A DNA stretch of 64,000 bases. Origin: JAPLKB01 sp964532465 (lineage in GTDB: Bacteria; Desulfobacterota; Syntrophorhabdia; Syntrophorhabdales; Syntrophorhabdaceae). The stretch is taken from the NCBI GenBank assembly GCA_964532465.1, contig CAZHHX010000004.1, positions 58,933 to 122,932 of the forward strand, given 5' to 3'. Each line of letters begins with the position of its first letter. The first letter of the stretch is position 1. Of the stretch, positions 8,450 through 17,277 are shown piece after piece. The notes beneath the pieces are model-generated. The model searched no databases. It was given only the letters and a program-made list of their open reading frames with translations, and had not been told where the DNA came from. The translations under genes and the position numbers were made by a program.

Positions 8450-9424
8450 TTATCCTCCGATATGCTGCAAACTTCTCTGACATTTTTTGATCTGCCCCAT
8501 TTCATCCTTTCTTTCAGGCTTCACCTTGACGATATTAATTATAAAAGACTTTATCTCTTCATCACTTTTCCCTTCTCTCAGGAGTTTCTTCACATCATAT
8601 CCTACATCAGAAAAGAGACATGGCCGTATTTTGCCGTTTGAAGTAAGCCTGATTCTGTTGCATTCCGAGCATATATGCGAAGATACGGGACTTATAAACC
8701 CTATTTTGCCGGCTGCGCCCTTAATATTAAACATCTTCGCAGGGCCTCTTTCATTATTAGCAGAGGACTCCAGTTCGTATACTTCTCTTATACGGGCTTC
8801 AATTTCACCCGATGTGACGATCTTTGATCTGTCCCACATGCCTGAATCGCCGAAAGGCATGTATTCTATGAATCTCATGTGGTGATTATAGCGTATAGAC
8901 AGTTTTGCGAAATCGAGGATTTCATCATCATTGAAGCCTTTAATAATAACAGAATTTATTTTTATCGGGTTTAAACCTGAATAATGGGCTTTTTTAATGC
9001 TCCTTATGACATCTGTGAAAGCGTCAACGCCCGTTATGTAAGCAAATTTATCTTTCTTTAATGTATCAAGGCTGATATTTACCCTTCTCAATCCAGCTTC
9101 CATCAGTTCTTTAATATATTTTCCGAGCAAAACCCCGTTTGTGGTCAGGCTTATATCTTCTATACCCTGTATTTTATTTATTTCTTCAATCAGATGAGAA
9201 ATCCCTCTTCGCGTAAGAGGCTCTCCTCCTGTCAGCCTTATTTTGCTTACTCCAAGTTCGGCGCATATTTTTACAAACCGTATAATTTCTTCATAGGAAA
9301 GCATCTCGGTATGAGGCACAAAGGGAAATGTTCCGTCAACACAGTATTTACACTTCAGATTGCATCTATCGGTAATGGAAATTCTTACATAATTTATAAT
9401 TCTGTTAAACTCGTCAATCAGCAT
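8450..9424 (-). CDS. moaA: GTP 3',8-cyclase
   Basis: MoaA is the radical S-adenosylmethionine enzyme that rearranges GTP in the first step of molybdenum-cofactor synthesis. The N-terminal [4Fe-4S] triad is Cys21, Cys25, Cys28 (CNLKCKYC), followed by RLTGGEPL at 63-70; the second cluster is carried by Cys252, Cys255 and Cys269. The chain ends in Gly-Gly, the C-terminal motif needed for catalysis in this family. At 324 residues it is full length. It lies 16 bases after the moeA-PBP gene start-side neighbour in the same operon. Radical SAM chemistry here yields 5'-deoxyadenosine, a possible substrate of the MtaD enzyme at 61-62 kb. Confidence 0.96.
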   Translation of the reverse strand: MLIDEFNRIINYVRISITDRCNLKCKYCVDGTFPFVPHTEMLSYEEIIRFVKICAELGVSKIRLTGGEPLTRRGISHLIEEINKIQGIEDISLTTNGVLLGKYIKELMEAGLRRVNISLDTLKKDKFAYITGVDAFTDVIRSIKKAHYSGLNPIKINSVIIKGFNDDEILDFAKLSIRYNHHMRFIEYMPFGDSGMWDRSKIVTSGEIEARIREVYELESSANNERGPAKMFNIKGAAGKIGFISPVSSHICSECNRIRLTSNGKIRPCLFSDVGYDVKKLLREGKSDEEIKSFIINIVKVKPERKDEMGQIKKCQRSLQHIGG

Positions 9425-9439
9425 AATTATCGTTCACCG

Positions 9440-11374
9440 CTATCTATTGATGTATTTTACTTTACCTGTGTCTTTTGTATCGTAACCGCCCATGTCTTCG
9501 AGTCTTTTTTTAAATTCATCCGAAGTAATCAGTTCCATGAGCATTTTGAATCTTCTGTCTTCCGCAAAATCCTTCGCAACAAGAAGGTCATAATCCTCCT
9601 GGGCTAAAGGTATAAAATCAAGAGAGAATATCCGGGCTATTGAATGGATGGCAACGCCGGCATCCGCTATGGATTCCCTTACAAGTATTCCTACGGCTGT
9701 ATGTGAGGACTCTTCTCTATCATAACCATTAATCAGGTGTTTCTTAATTCCCTGTTCTTTCAGCATTGTATCAAGAAGGATTCTGGTGCCTGAACCGGCC
9801 TGTCTGTTTATGAATTTTATATCAGGTCGGGCCAAGTCTTTTATGCTTTGGATGTTTTTCGGATTCCCCTTACGGATAAGAAGGCCCTGCGACCTTTTGG
9901 CAATATGAAAAAGCATAAAAGGCGTATCATCCAGATATTTCTTTAATATAGGGACATTATATATTTTCTCGTTTTCATCGAGAATGTGTGTGGTGCAGAG
10001 TTGCGTCACACCTTTTTTAAAAGCAAAGATGCCGCTTAAACTTCCTGTATGTGTTGAAATGACGTCTAATTCAGGATGTCTCACCTTCATCATATCCCTT
10101 AAGAAATCAAGAGATAAATCATGACTGCCGATGATGTGGATTCTCTGTTTCAGGTCCTTTTCCTCTCCCAATATCTCGCATTGGACTTCTTCGTTCTCAT
10201 TGTAACCTTCAATATCTTCCGGTATCCTTATGAGGCCGTCGGCATTTGCCATTGAGGAAAAGACACTGGCCCCTCTGGGCAGCGGAAAGGCATAATAGGT
10301 CCCCTGCTTTTCTATAAGGTTTACCCTCACAAGCTCCTCAATACCCACTCTTGAAGGTATCTTGTAAGGGGTAATACACTGCATATATCTGTTTCGAAAA
10401 CTTGTTGTGCTCATTTTTGCGTAAAGAGGCTCTACAAATGTTTTAAAGCTTAATATGGCAGATACGGGATATCCTGGAATGCCGAATATGGGCTTGCCTT
10501 TTATGACGCCGAATATGGTAGGTTTGCCGGGCATCATGGATACTCCGTGAAAGATGAGAGTTCCCATCTCTGTAATAATATCACTGGTGTAATCTTCACG
10601 ACCGGCACTTGTCCCGGCATTAAGAAGAATTACATCACAATCTTCAATTACTTCATTAAGTATATCTTCCAACATCCTCTTATCACGGGCAATTCTTGTT
10701 TTAATTGCATCAAAACCTATTTCTTCTGAAAGTTTTAAAAGAGTATGAGAGTTAAAATCTATAAGCCTGCCCACTGCAATTAACGGGGCTTTCCCCTGAG
10801 GATCTGTCTGTTCAAGGGGTTCTTCGAAAATATCTATTAGTTCTTTGCCCGTGGGTATAATGGCAATTTTTGGTTTACGTTTCACATGGATGTGTGAAAC
10901 GGCTCCGGATATAAGCATTCCTATATCAAAAATAGTTATTTTATGGTTTGTAGGAATAAGCATATCTCCTTCAATTACATCCTCGCCGATCATTCGGACG
11001 TGCTGCCAGAGATAGGCCGGTTTTCTGATGGTTATATGTTTTTCAGATTCCTCAACGTCTTCTATCATTATGACGGCGTCAGCATCTTTTGGTATAGGGT
11101 CTCCCGTGTTTACAGGCGTTGCGTCAATATTTATTTTCAGTTTTACAGGGTTTGTAAGGTCTGCTTCGAGCGTATTTTTAAAAGATGTGGCGTATCCGTC
11201 CATGGCAGAGCATAGAAAGGAGGGATTCGGAATTCTGGTAAATGCAGGCCTTGATGTAATTCGTGCCTTACACAGAAAAACGGGGAGATATTCTTCATCA
11301 TCAATAGGCTTTGTGTTTTCAAGTATCTTGCTGATGGCTTCTTCGCTCCGCAATGTTTTTAGATATCTTTTCAT
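9440..11374 (-). CDS. MoeA fused to a C-terminal periplasmic-binding-like domain
   Basis: Residues 1 to about 405 are a MoeA molybdenum insertase, with 'FLCSAMDGYA' near 54-63, 'GDPIPKDADAVIMIED' near 92-107, 'LNAGTSAGREDYT' near 252-264 and 'GIPGYPVSAILSF'. From about 420 to 640 follows a PBP-like fold ('IHIIGSHDLSLDFL', 'KGNPKNIQSIKDLARPDIKFINRQAGSGTR'), the COG1910 type that binds molybdate or a related ligand without a signal peptide. Fusion proteins of this kind are known in anaerobic bacteria and archaea. It sits three bases from a separate MoeA, so the cell encodes two insertases; a split between molybdenum and tungsten, or oxyanion sensing by the extra domain, is possible but inferred. 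Confidence 0.9.
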   Translation of the reverse strand: MKRYLKTLRSEEAISKILENTKPIDDEEYLPVFLCKARITSRPAFTRIPNPSFLCSAMDGYATSFKNTLEADLTNPVKLKINIDATPVNTGDPIPKDADAVIMIEDVEESEKHITIRKPAYLWQHVRMIGEDVIEGDMLIPTNHKITIFDIGMLISGAVSHIHVKRKPKIAIIPTGKELIDIFEEPLEQTDPQGKAPLIAVGRLIDFNSHTLLKLSEEIGFDAIKTRIARDKRMLEDILNEVIEDCDVILLNAGTSAGREDYTSDIITEMGTLIFHGVSMMPGKPTIFGVIKGKPIFGIPGYPVSAILSFKTFVEPLYAKMSTTSFRNRYMQCITPYKIPSRVGIEELVRVNLIEKQGTYYAFPLPRGASVFSSMANADGLIRIPEDIEGYNENEEVQCEILGEEKDLKQRIHIIGSHDLSLDFLRDMMKVRHPELDVISTHTGSLSGIFAFKKGVTQLCTTHILDENEKIYNVPILKKYLDDTPFMLFHIAKRSQGLLIRKGNPKNIQSIKDLARPDIKFINRQAGSGTRILLDTMLKEQGIKKHLINGYDREESSHTAVGILVRESIADAGVAIHSIARIFSLDFIPLAQEDYDLLVAKDFAEDRRFKMLMELITSDEFKKRLEDMGGYDTKDTGKVKYINR

Positions 11375-11376
11375 TT

Positions 11377-12591
11377 TTAAAAGGAATAAACCTCCACTTC
11401 TTCGTCTTTCTCAAATCCTTCCGTGCTCTCCGGGATTATAATGTAACCTGACGCACGGGCAAGAGAAGAGATTACAGAGGATTTTGCGAAAATGGGTGTC
11501 GCATAGGATACTCCATTAACAATTTCAACAGAAACCCTCGCGTATTCTTCAATGCCGTAAGATGAAGGGATATTGGTTGTGAGTAAGCTTGCGATCCCCT
11601 TTTTATCCTGCATCGGCTCTCCTTTCAGTCTTTGGAGTATAGGGAGTACAAATTTAATTGCAGCCATAATACATGAGTTTGGATGACCGGGCAGCCCGAA
11701 TATGGGTTTGTCCCATAATTTCCCGAATATGATGGGCTTTCCCGGTTTTATGTTTACACCGTGGAATAGTATGCTGCCGCCAAGCTTTTCGATAACATCT
11801 GTAATATAATCACGTTCTCCCTTGGAGCTTCCTCCTGAGATCAGGATCGTATCGTACTTTTGTGCGGACAGGAGCTTTTCCGTTATTTCCTTTACGCTGT
11901 CCCTTGCAATACCCTTAAAGGTAATGTTAAAGCCTTCTTTTCTTAACAAGCTTGAGACAGTATACCTGTTTATATCCCTTATTTTGCCGGGAGGAGGCGT
12001 TTCATCTATTGCCGTAATCTCGTCCCCTGAAGATATAACTGCCACCTCAGGGCTTTTGAAAACCGGAACTCTTGCGATACCGAGTGCTGACAGAATGCCG
12101 AGATCAAAGGGAGAAAGTTTTCTCCCCTTTCTGAGAACCATATCGCCCCTTGCGATATCCTCTCCCCTGAAACAGATATTTTCTCCTTTATGGATTGTTT
12201 TTGTAATCTCAACTGCATCAGGCAGCCGTCTTACATGTTCTTCCATGACGATGCCGTCAGAGCCGTCAGGAATCATTGCACCGGTGCTTATACCTGCGCA
12301 CTGTCCTTCTTCAAGAACAATGTCCGTTTCCTTTCCGATATCTACCCTGCCGTTAACTGTTAAAAAGAGGGGAGATGTTTCCTTCGCTCCGTATGTGTCT
12401 TTTGCCAGAACGGCAAATCCGTCTACCAGTGATTTGGAAAAAGGAGGGATATCCTCTCCGGAAACAATATCTTCTGCCAGTACAAGGTTAAGGGCATCCT
12501 CGATATCAACTGTTTCCATGATCAAGGTTATTGGAAAAGCATGAATGATATCAAGAGCTGCTTTTGGTGTTATTGATTTCAGAAATTCCAT
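11377..12591 (-). CDS. moeA: molybdopterin molybdenumtransferase
   Basis: MoeA inserts molybdate into adenylylated molybdopterin. The product (404 residues) has 'FSKSLVDGFAV' near residues 53-63, 'GAMIPDGSDGIVMEEH' near 95-110, 'ILISGGSSKGERDYI' near 242-256 and 'IFGLPGHPNSCIMA'. A frame extension to TTG 12630 is rejected because that TTG lies in the -35 box of a strong promoter; ATG 12591 gives the normal MoeA N-terminus (MEFLKSITPKAALDII). It heads the operon moeA, moeA-PBP, moaA, moaC, MOSC, moaB. Transcription is predicted to begin about four bases before the ATG. moaD, moaE and mobA are not in the window. Confidence 0.93.
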   Translation of the reverse strand: MEFLKSITPKAALDIIHAFPITLIMETVDIEDALNLVLAEDIVSGEDIPPFSKSLVDGFAVLAKDTYGAKETSPLFLTVNGRVDIGKETDIVLEEGQCAGISTGAMIPDGSDGIVMEEHVRRLPDAVEITKTIHKGENICFRGEDIARGDMVLRKGRKLSPFDLGILSALGIARVPVFKSPEVAVISSGDEITAIDETPPPGKIRDINRYTVSSLLRKEGFNITFKGIARDSVKEITEKLLSAQKYDTILISGGSSKGERDYITDVIEKLGGSILFHGVNIKPGKPIIFGKLWDKPIFGLPGHPNSCIMAAIKFVLPILQRLKGEPMQDKKGIASLLTTNIPSSYGIEEYARVSVEIVNGVSYATPIFAKSSVISSLARASGYIIIPESTEGFEKDEEVEVYSF

Positions 12592-12601
12592 GTCGCCATA
12601 T

Positions 12602-12630
12602 ACTATAGCTGATTTGAGCGGGTAAGTCAA
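12602..12630 (-). promoter_or_regulatory. sigma70-type promoter of the molybdenum-cofactor operon
   Basis: Read on the minus strand, TTGACT (12625-12630) is followed by 17 bases and TATAGT (12602-12607). The expected transcription start, about seven bases on, falls near 12595, only about four bases before the moeA ATG at 12591. No ribosome-binding site exists in that gap, so the mRNA would be leaderless or nearly so. No molybdate-sensing riboswitch is visible. Confidence 0.7.
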
Positions 12631-12680
12631 AAAGGGCGATAGGAAAAAACTGTACCGATTGTTTCTGTCTGCAAACAGGC

Positions 12681-13742
12681 CTATTGCAAAAGAAATGTTT
12701 CCAAAGAGCCCTGTTTGCCCGGAGTGTGTTCAAGGATTTCCTGAAGGTCAACCAAGCCTTTTTTATATAATGCGAGAAAACAATCGTTTAATGTTACCAT
12801 ACCTTCTTTCCTCAAATCTTCCATTGCTGAAAATATCTGATTCAGCTTGTCTTCCCTGATGAGATTCTGTATCGTTTGATTTATGGGCATGACTTCGCAG
12901 GCGCATACAAAACCATGTTTATCTATTCTTCTTATAAGTCTTTGTGAAATAACGCCCCTTAAGGTATGAGATATCTGTATTCTCACCTGCTTTTTCTCGC
13001 TTTCCGTAAAATAATCAATAATTTTATTTATGCTTTGAACCACATTCCATGTTCGTAATGTAAAGAAAACGAGATGACCTGTTTCGGCTGCTTCGAGAAG
13101 CATTTTTACGGACTCTTTGTCTTTTATGCCGTCAACAACGATAACTCCCGGGCTTTGTCTTAAAATATGGCGCAAAGCATCGGCAAAGGAAAGAGTATCC
13201 TCTTTGACCTCTCTTTGGGAAATGACGCATTTATTCGGTTTGTAAACGTACTCAATAGGATCTTCTATTGTCACAATGTGTGTAGGCATTTCATTATTGA
13301 TTATGTTAACCATAGCAGCAACTGTTGTCGATTTTCCGCTCTTGGCAGGGCCGATTACCAGCACCAGACCGCTCCGTTTTTTTGCGAATTCTTTTAAGGT
13401 GTCGGGTAGATGCAGCGCCTCTAATGTGGGTATGTTTAAAGGAATCATCCTTATAGTAAAAGCTACGGAATTTCTCTGGAAATAGGCATTGACCCTAAAC
13501 CTTGCCTTACCTTCCAACTCATATGCGAAATCAAGCTCTTTTTCATTAAAGAACTTCTGTTTTCTGTCATCATCCTCAACAACTTCATCCAGGAATATTT
13601 TCAGATCATTTCTGGTCATTGATTTGTTGTCGTAAAAGCTTAAATTTCCGTTAATGATAAAGGAAGGCGGATTTCCTTCTATAAGGTGGAGATCGGAAGC
13701 ATTTTTTTCAATCATTGCATTTAATATGTCTTTAACATTCAT
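12681..13742 (-). CDS. degenerate PilT-like ATPase of the pilus locus
   Basis: A 353-residue PilT homologue aligned along its whole length to the two PilT genes at 2.8-5 kb. Walker A is present but altered, GPAKSGKSTT (131-140), and the Asp box TIEDPIEY is kept. Walker B reads SPGVIVVDGIKD, so the catalytic Glu expected at residue 205 is Gly, and the His box is TLRT, with Arg230 in place of His. These losses predict ATP binding with little or no hydrolysis. It starts after 'gaggggaac' and lies beside the prepilins, so it may be a regulatory or structural partner of the motor ATPases rather than a motor. A pseudogene is unlikely because the frame is full length. Confidence 0.88.
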   Translation of the reverse strand: MNVKDILNAMIEKNASDLHLIEGNPPSFIINGNLSFYDNKSMTRNDLKIFLDEVVEDDDRKQKFFNEKELDFAYELEGKARFRVNAYFQRNSVAFTIRMIPLNIPTLEALHLPDTLKEFAKKRSGLVLVIGPAKSGKSTTVAAMVNIINNEMPTHIVTIEDPIEYVYKPNKCVISQREVKEDTLSFADALRHILRQSPGVIVVDGIKDKESVKMLLEAAETGHLVFFTLRTWNVVQSINKIIDYFTESEKKQVRIQISHTLRGVISQRLIRRIDKHGFVCACEVMPINQTIQNLIREDKLNQIFSAMEDLRKEGMVTLNDCFLALYKKGLVDLQEILEHTPGKQGSLETFLLQ

Positions 13743-13809
13743 GTTCCCCTCTTGCCTTATAATATATCAAAACAAACTATTTTTATGCAACGTTATAATT
13801 ATTAATGAG

Positions 13810-14691
13810 CTATCTGTCCGTATTATTGTAGTTCACGGCGCAGTTTCTGTTTGCGTCTGTTACATTTGCCTGTGTGTAAGTAATTGACGGAACTGCCGCG
13901 GGCGCTGTGCATGATGCATCGGTAAAACCGTTAACGCTTCCTCCCGGACCGATGCTTGATATAAAGGTGTTATTGGGAATAAGACCGCATCCTATGCCGT
14001 TAACGCGGAAATAACCGGCAATGCCAAGGTTATTCCATATTTCATAGGCTGAACATCGTCCGCATGACAGCTTTGTTTGGAGTTCAGGCAATGTTACCCA
14101 CTTGACGATATCGTCGTATTCATCGGTGGCGCGGGTGAAATCACCTGCGTAGTTATCAACTGCTATTGCCGTGACATATGTGTTTATTATTGTTGCCGCC
14201 CCAACAGCCTGATTTCCCGCAGTCTGATTATTGAAATTTGCGCTGCCGCTGAGGATAATAAATGCCACATTATTCACGGTATTGGATGTTGAACAGGCGG
14301 CATCATTGCATATTCTTAATGTTATATTCGTAGTCGTTCTGTCGCATAGGGATGTAGTGAGATTATTATCAAAAATATACTGAATAGGATTGTTCCAGGC
14401 ATCATTCCGGGCACGCACTGTATTTGGAAACTGGGCAAGATTAGGGAGCCTGTTATTGGTTGCGGCATACCCTATAACGCCTTCTATTGCGGCACTTATA
14501 TGTTCTTTTGTCTCCGTTGTTTTCATTCGTATTGTTAAGGGACCGATCATGCCGGCCCCTATGCTGAGAAGAATACCCAGGATAACCATTACTATCGCAA
14601 GTTCAATAAGGGTAAAACCCTGCCGGTTAAGCAATGAGCATTGAATAAAAGGTTTTAAGTTAATCAGTGTTTTCAGACATTCCCTTTTCAT
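13810..14691 (-). CDS. prepilin-like protein with long leader
   Basis: A type IV prepilin-like protein, 293 residues. The leader is unusually long (25 residues, including MKRECLKTLINLKPFIQCS), then the cleavage motif G25-F26 TLIE with Glu30 at mature position 5 and a hydrophobic helix 'LAIVMVILGILLSIGAGMI'. The C-terminal 190 residues are a Cys-containing (about nine Cys), Asn/Thr-rich globular part. An alternative start nearer the cleavage site was not found with a better ribosome-binding site; the ATG used has only 'gaaaaggga' nearby. Size and Cys content suggest a minor or tip pilin rather than the main subunit. It follows the other prepilin gene after a strong terminator. Confidence 0.85.
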   Translation of the reverse strand: MKRECLKTLINLKPFIQCSLLNRQGFTLIELAIVMVILGILLSIGAGMIGPLTIRMKTTETKEHISAAIEGVIGYAATNNRLPNLAQFPNTVRARNDAWNNPIQYIFDNNLTTSLCDRTTTNITLRICNDAACSTSNTVNNVAFIILSGSANFNNQTAGNQAVGAATIINTYVTAIAVDNYAGDFTRATDEYDDIVKWVTLPELQTKLSCGRCSAYEIWNNLGIAGYFRVNGIGCGLIPNNTFISSIGPGGSVNGFTDASCTAPAAVPSITYTQANVTDANRNCAVNYNNTDR

Positions 14692-14732
14692 AAAGGTAAT
14701 CTTATTATATCACCAGAAGGAAAAATTGCGTT

Positions 14733-14770
14733 AAAAAAACATACAGGGAGGAAAATCCTCCCTGTATGTT
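14733..14770 (-). terminator. strong rho-independent terminator
   Basis: A perfect 15-bp stem (14738-14752 with 14756-14770) with a three-base loop, followed on the minus strand by seven T. It lies 27 bases after the stop of the prepilin gene at 14797-15438 and should insulate that gene, allowing the main subunit to be expressed well above the downstream prepilin. Confidence 0.93.
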
Positions 14771-14796
14771 CAGGGTCAAAAAAAACCAGAACAATG

Positions 14797-15438
14797 TTAA
14801 AGTTTGAAAAAAAGCGATATTGGAGCTGTTGAACCGGCAGTGTAAGCAGCAAGAGCACGAATTGAGCCTGTAGTGCCCACGCCGTCATCATATTGTGTAT
14901 CAAGTTGCTGTGCCACATCTGAGGGAATCCGTGAAAAACCGATCCAGTTTACCGTTAAAGCGGATACCGCAACGTTTGCCACGCCCACAGTTCCGCCATA
15001 GGCATTCGTGGCGTTGGTGCCGTCAAGGGGCCCGGAGAGGATATTTGAACGTCTCATATGATCCCACATTCCGCATGTCTCCGATGCAGTAGCTGCTGCA
15101 CAGGTAAACATGGTGCCGGGCGCGGCATCGGTTCCGGTTGCGCCGCCGTCTATCAGCCCATTCCCATTCCCGGCAGTGTAGTAAGTCGGAGGATTCCACC
15201 GTGTCGCAATACCTGCGGCGTTGTCATCTCCAGGAAATTTGCCGAATTTGTCATAATATGTATAAATAGCTGCCACTATCTCTTTCTGTTGAGCATATAA
15301 TCTTTTAACCTTTGCGTTGTTGATCATCTCCTGTCCTTTAAGCACTGCTCCCAGCATGATTCCGATGATAACCAGCACTATAGCCAATTCAACGAGAGTA
15401 AAGCCTTTTTGATTTTTTAACTTTCTAAGCATTTCCAT
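14797..15438 (-). CDS. prepilin, probable major MSHA-like pilin
   Basis: A 213-residue type IV prepilin with short leader MEMLRKLKNQKG, cleavage before Phe13, Glu17 at mature position 5, and the helix 'LAIVLVIIGIMLGAVLKGQEMI'. The phrase 'KGQEMINNAKVKRLYAQQKEIVAAIYTYYDKFGKFPGDD' type region is typical of pilins of the MSHA/PilA superfamily with an N-terminal alpha helix and FPGD turn. The start ATG 15438 is preceded by GGAGG seven bases upstream; longer frames lack this. Its own terminator and strong ribosome-binding site favour high expression, so it is the candidate main subunit. Processing needs a prepilin peptidase, which is not in the window. Confidence 0.9.
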   Translation of the reverse strand: MEMLRKLKNQKGFTLVELAIVLVIIGIMLGAVLKGQEMINNAKVKRLYAQQKEIVAAIYTYYDKFGKFPGDDNAAGIATRWNPPTYYTAGNGNGLIDGGATGTDAAPGTMFTCAAATASETCGMWDHMRRSNILSGPLDGTNATNAYGGTVGVANVAVSALTVNWIGFSRIPSDVAQQLDTQYDDGVGTTGSIRALAAYTAGSTAPISLFFKL

Positions 15439-15546
15439 ATACAAGCCTCCAGATTTATTATTAAGCACTTTTACATTATCATCATAAAAGATTATTAATC
15501 AAGATGTAGAATTATTTTACATATGTACAGATATCAGCAGGCCCTG

Positions 15547-16617
15547 TTATTTATAAGGGACTATTACTTCGAATTCAACACCGTTTTCGATATTCCTCGG
15601 GGTGATTTCCCCCCCTATAGATAGAGCCATGCTTTTTGCTTGGAAAAGTCCTATGCCCAATCCATCCTTCTTTGTTGTGTAAAATGGTTCAAAAATTCTT
15701 TCAATAAGTTCAATATGGCTTCCCGTATCATAGAAAATAATTTTTACATGTGTTCCCGTGTTACTGATAGTAATGACGGATTTTACGTTATTTTCTTGCA
15801 AGGACTTGTCGTACACGTTTTTCAAAATATTGCTGAAAATAGCAGAAATCAGGTATTCTTCCATAAATATTGAAGCATTGCCGCGAATCTCATAGGGAAG
15901 TTTATGCATGCTTGCAAGCGTTTCAATCAACTCCTTTATGTCTATTTTTATTTTCTGACTATCAGGATAACTCTTTTCTTTCCCTGTTCCCAACATGTCC
16001 AATATTTTGTTAGCCCTCAAAGACAACAGCGGCACGGATTTTTTTAAAATATTGATGAGCTTTGATTCCCTCTCAGGATTATCCGCATGTTCCAGGTTAT
16101 AAGATAGCGTTTGCGCAAACTGGGCGATGTTTTTTACGTCATGTATTATAAAGGTTTGCAATTTGGAAAAGTTATAGAATGCTTCGTTAATGGCCTTTAT
16201 TTTAATTAAAATGTCCGTTTCAACAAGAATGAGGATAATTTGAAAAACAATTGAGTTGATATATCTATTCTCACCGCTTGCTGATTTGGGTATAAAACCA
16301 ATGTTGATAACATAATCTGCTCGTTCAATGCTCTGTTGAACTACAGGCTTATTACTGCTGGTTTTTTTTTCAAAATGAATCCCGAGATATGCAATCTCGT
16401 AGAAAATATCTTCTATATTTGCATTTATTAATAGATTCTGCGCATTGAGCAGAAATTGATGCAAATCATGGTTGCATGTTTCGTTCATATGTATAAGCGA
16501 CAAGACTGTCTTGGAAGCGCGATTTGTTAAAAGCCTGAGATAAGCAAGAATACAGATGATTATTACGCCAACAGAGATCAAGAACAGATATGCCGTTTCA
16601 ATAAGTTTAATCGTCAT
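15547..16617 (-). CDS. membrane histidine kinase, PrsK-like
   Basis: A 356-residue kinase with one N-terminal membrane helix (residues 8-30), a central sensor-like region (35-145) without a recognisable domain, and a C-terminal kinase core. The phospho-acceptor box is His159 in IIHDVKN, a form seen in PrsK-like kinases rather than the usual HELRTP. The ATPase domain shows the N-box (IFSNILKNVYDKS), a G1 box 'YDTGSH' and a G2 box 'KDGLGIGLFQAK'. It overlaps the regulator gene by 11 bases, so the two form a kinase-regulator pair. Position inside the pilus locus suggests control of pilin genes. PrsK resemblance is by motif memory. Confidence 0.8.
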   Translation of the reverse strand: MTIKLIETAYLFLISVGVIIICILAYLRLLTNRASKTVLSLIHMNETCNHDLHQFLLNAQNLLINANIEDIFYEIAYLGIHFEKKTSSNKPVVQQSIERADYVINIGFIPKSASGENRYINSIVFQIILILVETDILIKIKAINEAFYNFSKLQTFIIHDVKNIAQFAQTLSYNLEHADNPERESKLINILKKSVPLLSLRANKILDMLGTGKEKSYPDSQKIKIDIKELIETLASMHKLPYEIRGNASIFMEEYLISAIFSNILKNVYDKSLQENNVKSVITISNTGTHVKIIFYDTGSHIELIERIFEPFYTTKKDGLGIGLFQAKSMALSIGGEITPRNIENGVEFEVIVPYK

Positions 16618-17209
16618 ATTCGTTTCGTTTAAATCCGAACTTTTTGATAAAATAATAGAGGCTTTCCCTTTTAATGCCCAGAATTTTTGCGGATTGGTAG
16701 ACGTTAAAATTTGTGTCTTTTAATACCTTTAAAACAATATTTTTTTCCGCTTCTTCTCTAGCGGGCTGAAGTCCTTTGCCGACTTCAATGTCAAAGGAAA
16801 TCTTTTTGATACCTTCTTTATTTATCCTTTCTTCAACATCCTTGAAGAGTAAAGCTCTTTGAATAGAAAAAACAATTTTATCCATATCAACCGGTTTCAT
16901 AATGTAATCAAAGGCGCCTGATTTTATAGCCTCCAAGGCGGCGTTTTCAGTTTTCTGTCCTGTCAGGATGATGACCTTTGCCGGTAATGTATCGATAATA
17001 AAGCGTAAAAGCCTGATGCCCTCATAGGGCGTATTTTCAGAAGGCGGCAGACCAAGGTCCAGGATTACTACTTCGATGCTGTTTTCTTTAAGGATTCTCA
17101 GGGCTTCTTCAACATATCCAGCCTCAAAAATATTGAAGGTGACTTCAAGGGAAAAACGCATCTGGGTTCTCAGCAGAATATCATCTTCGACCAGAAGGAC
17201 ATTTTCCAT
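16607..17209 (-). CDS. response regulator, REC plus Fis-type HTH
   Basis: A 200-residue regulator. The receiver domain (1-120) has the acidic pair Asp9-Asp10, phospho-acceptor Asp51 in ILDLGLPP and Lys105 in MKPVD. After a linker, residues about 150-195 hold a Fis-type helix-turn-helix ('NIVLKVLKDTNFNVYQSAKILGIKRESLYYFIKKFG'-like region). The AAA+ sigma54-activator domain that normally sits between these parts in PrsR/NtrC proteins is absent, so it cannot be a standard sigma54 activator. It precedes and overlaps its kinase partner. It diverges from the transglycosylase-mshN pair across a 68-base gap. Confidence 0.88.
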   Translation of the reverse strand: MENVLLVEDDILLRTQMRFSLEVTFNIFEAGYVEEALRILKENSIEVVILDLGLPPSENTPYEGIRLLRFIIDTLPAKVIILTGQKTENAALEAIKSGAFDYIMKPVDMDKIVFSIQRALLFKDVEERINKEGIKKISFDIEVGKGLQPAREEAEKNIVLKVLKDTNFNVYQSAKILGIKRESLYYFIKKFGFKRNEYDD

Positions 17210-17277
17210 ATATTTCCATAGTATGTATAATATTTCTTGCTTTTTAAAGCACTATTTAACTATAATTGGTCAACTCA

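Noticed and set aside
12592..12630. Extended moeA start at TTG 12630
   Set aside because: That TTG is the first part of the -35 box and the promoter would then lie inside the gene; ATG 12591 gives the family N-terminus.
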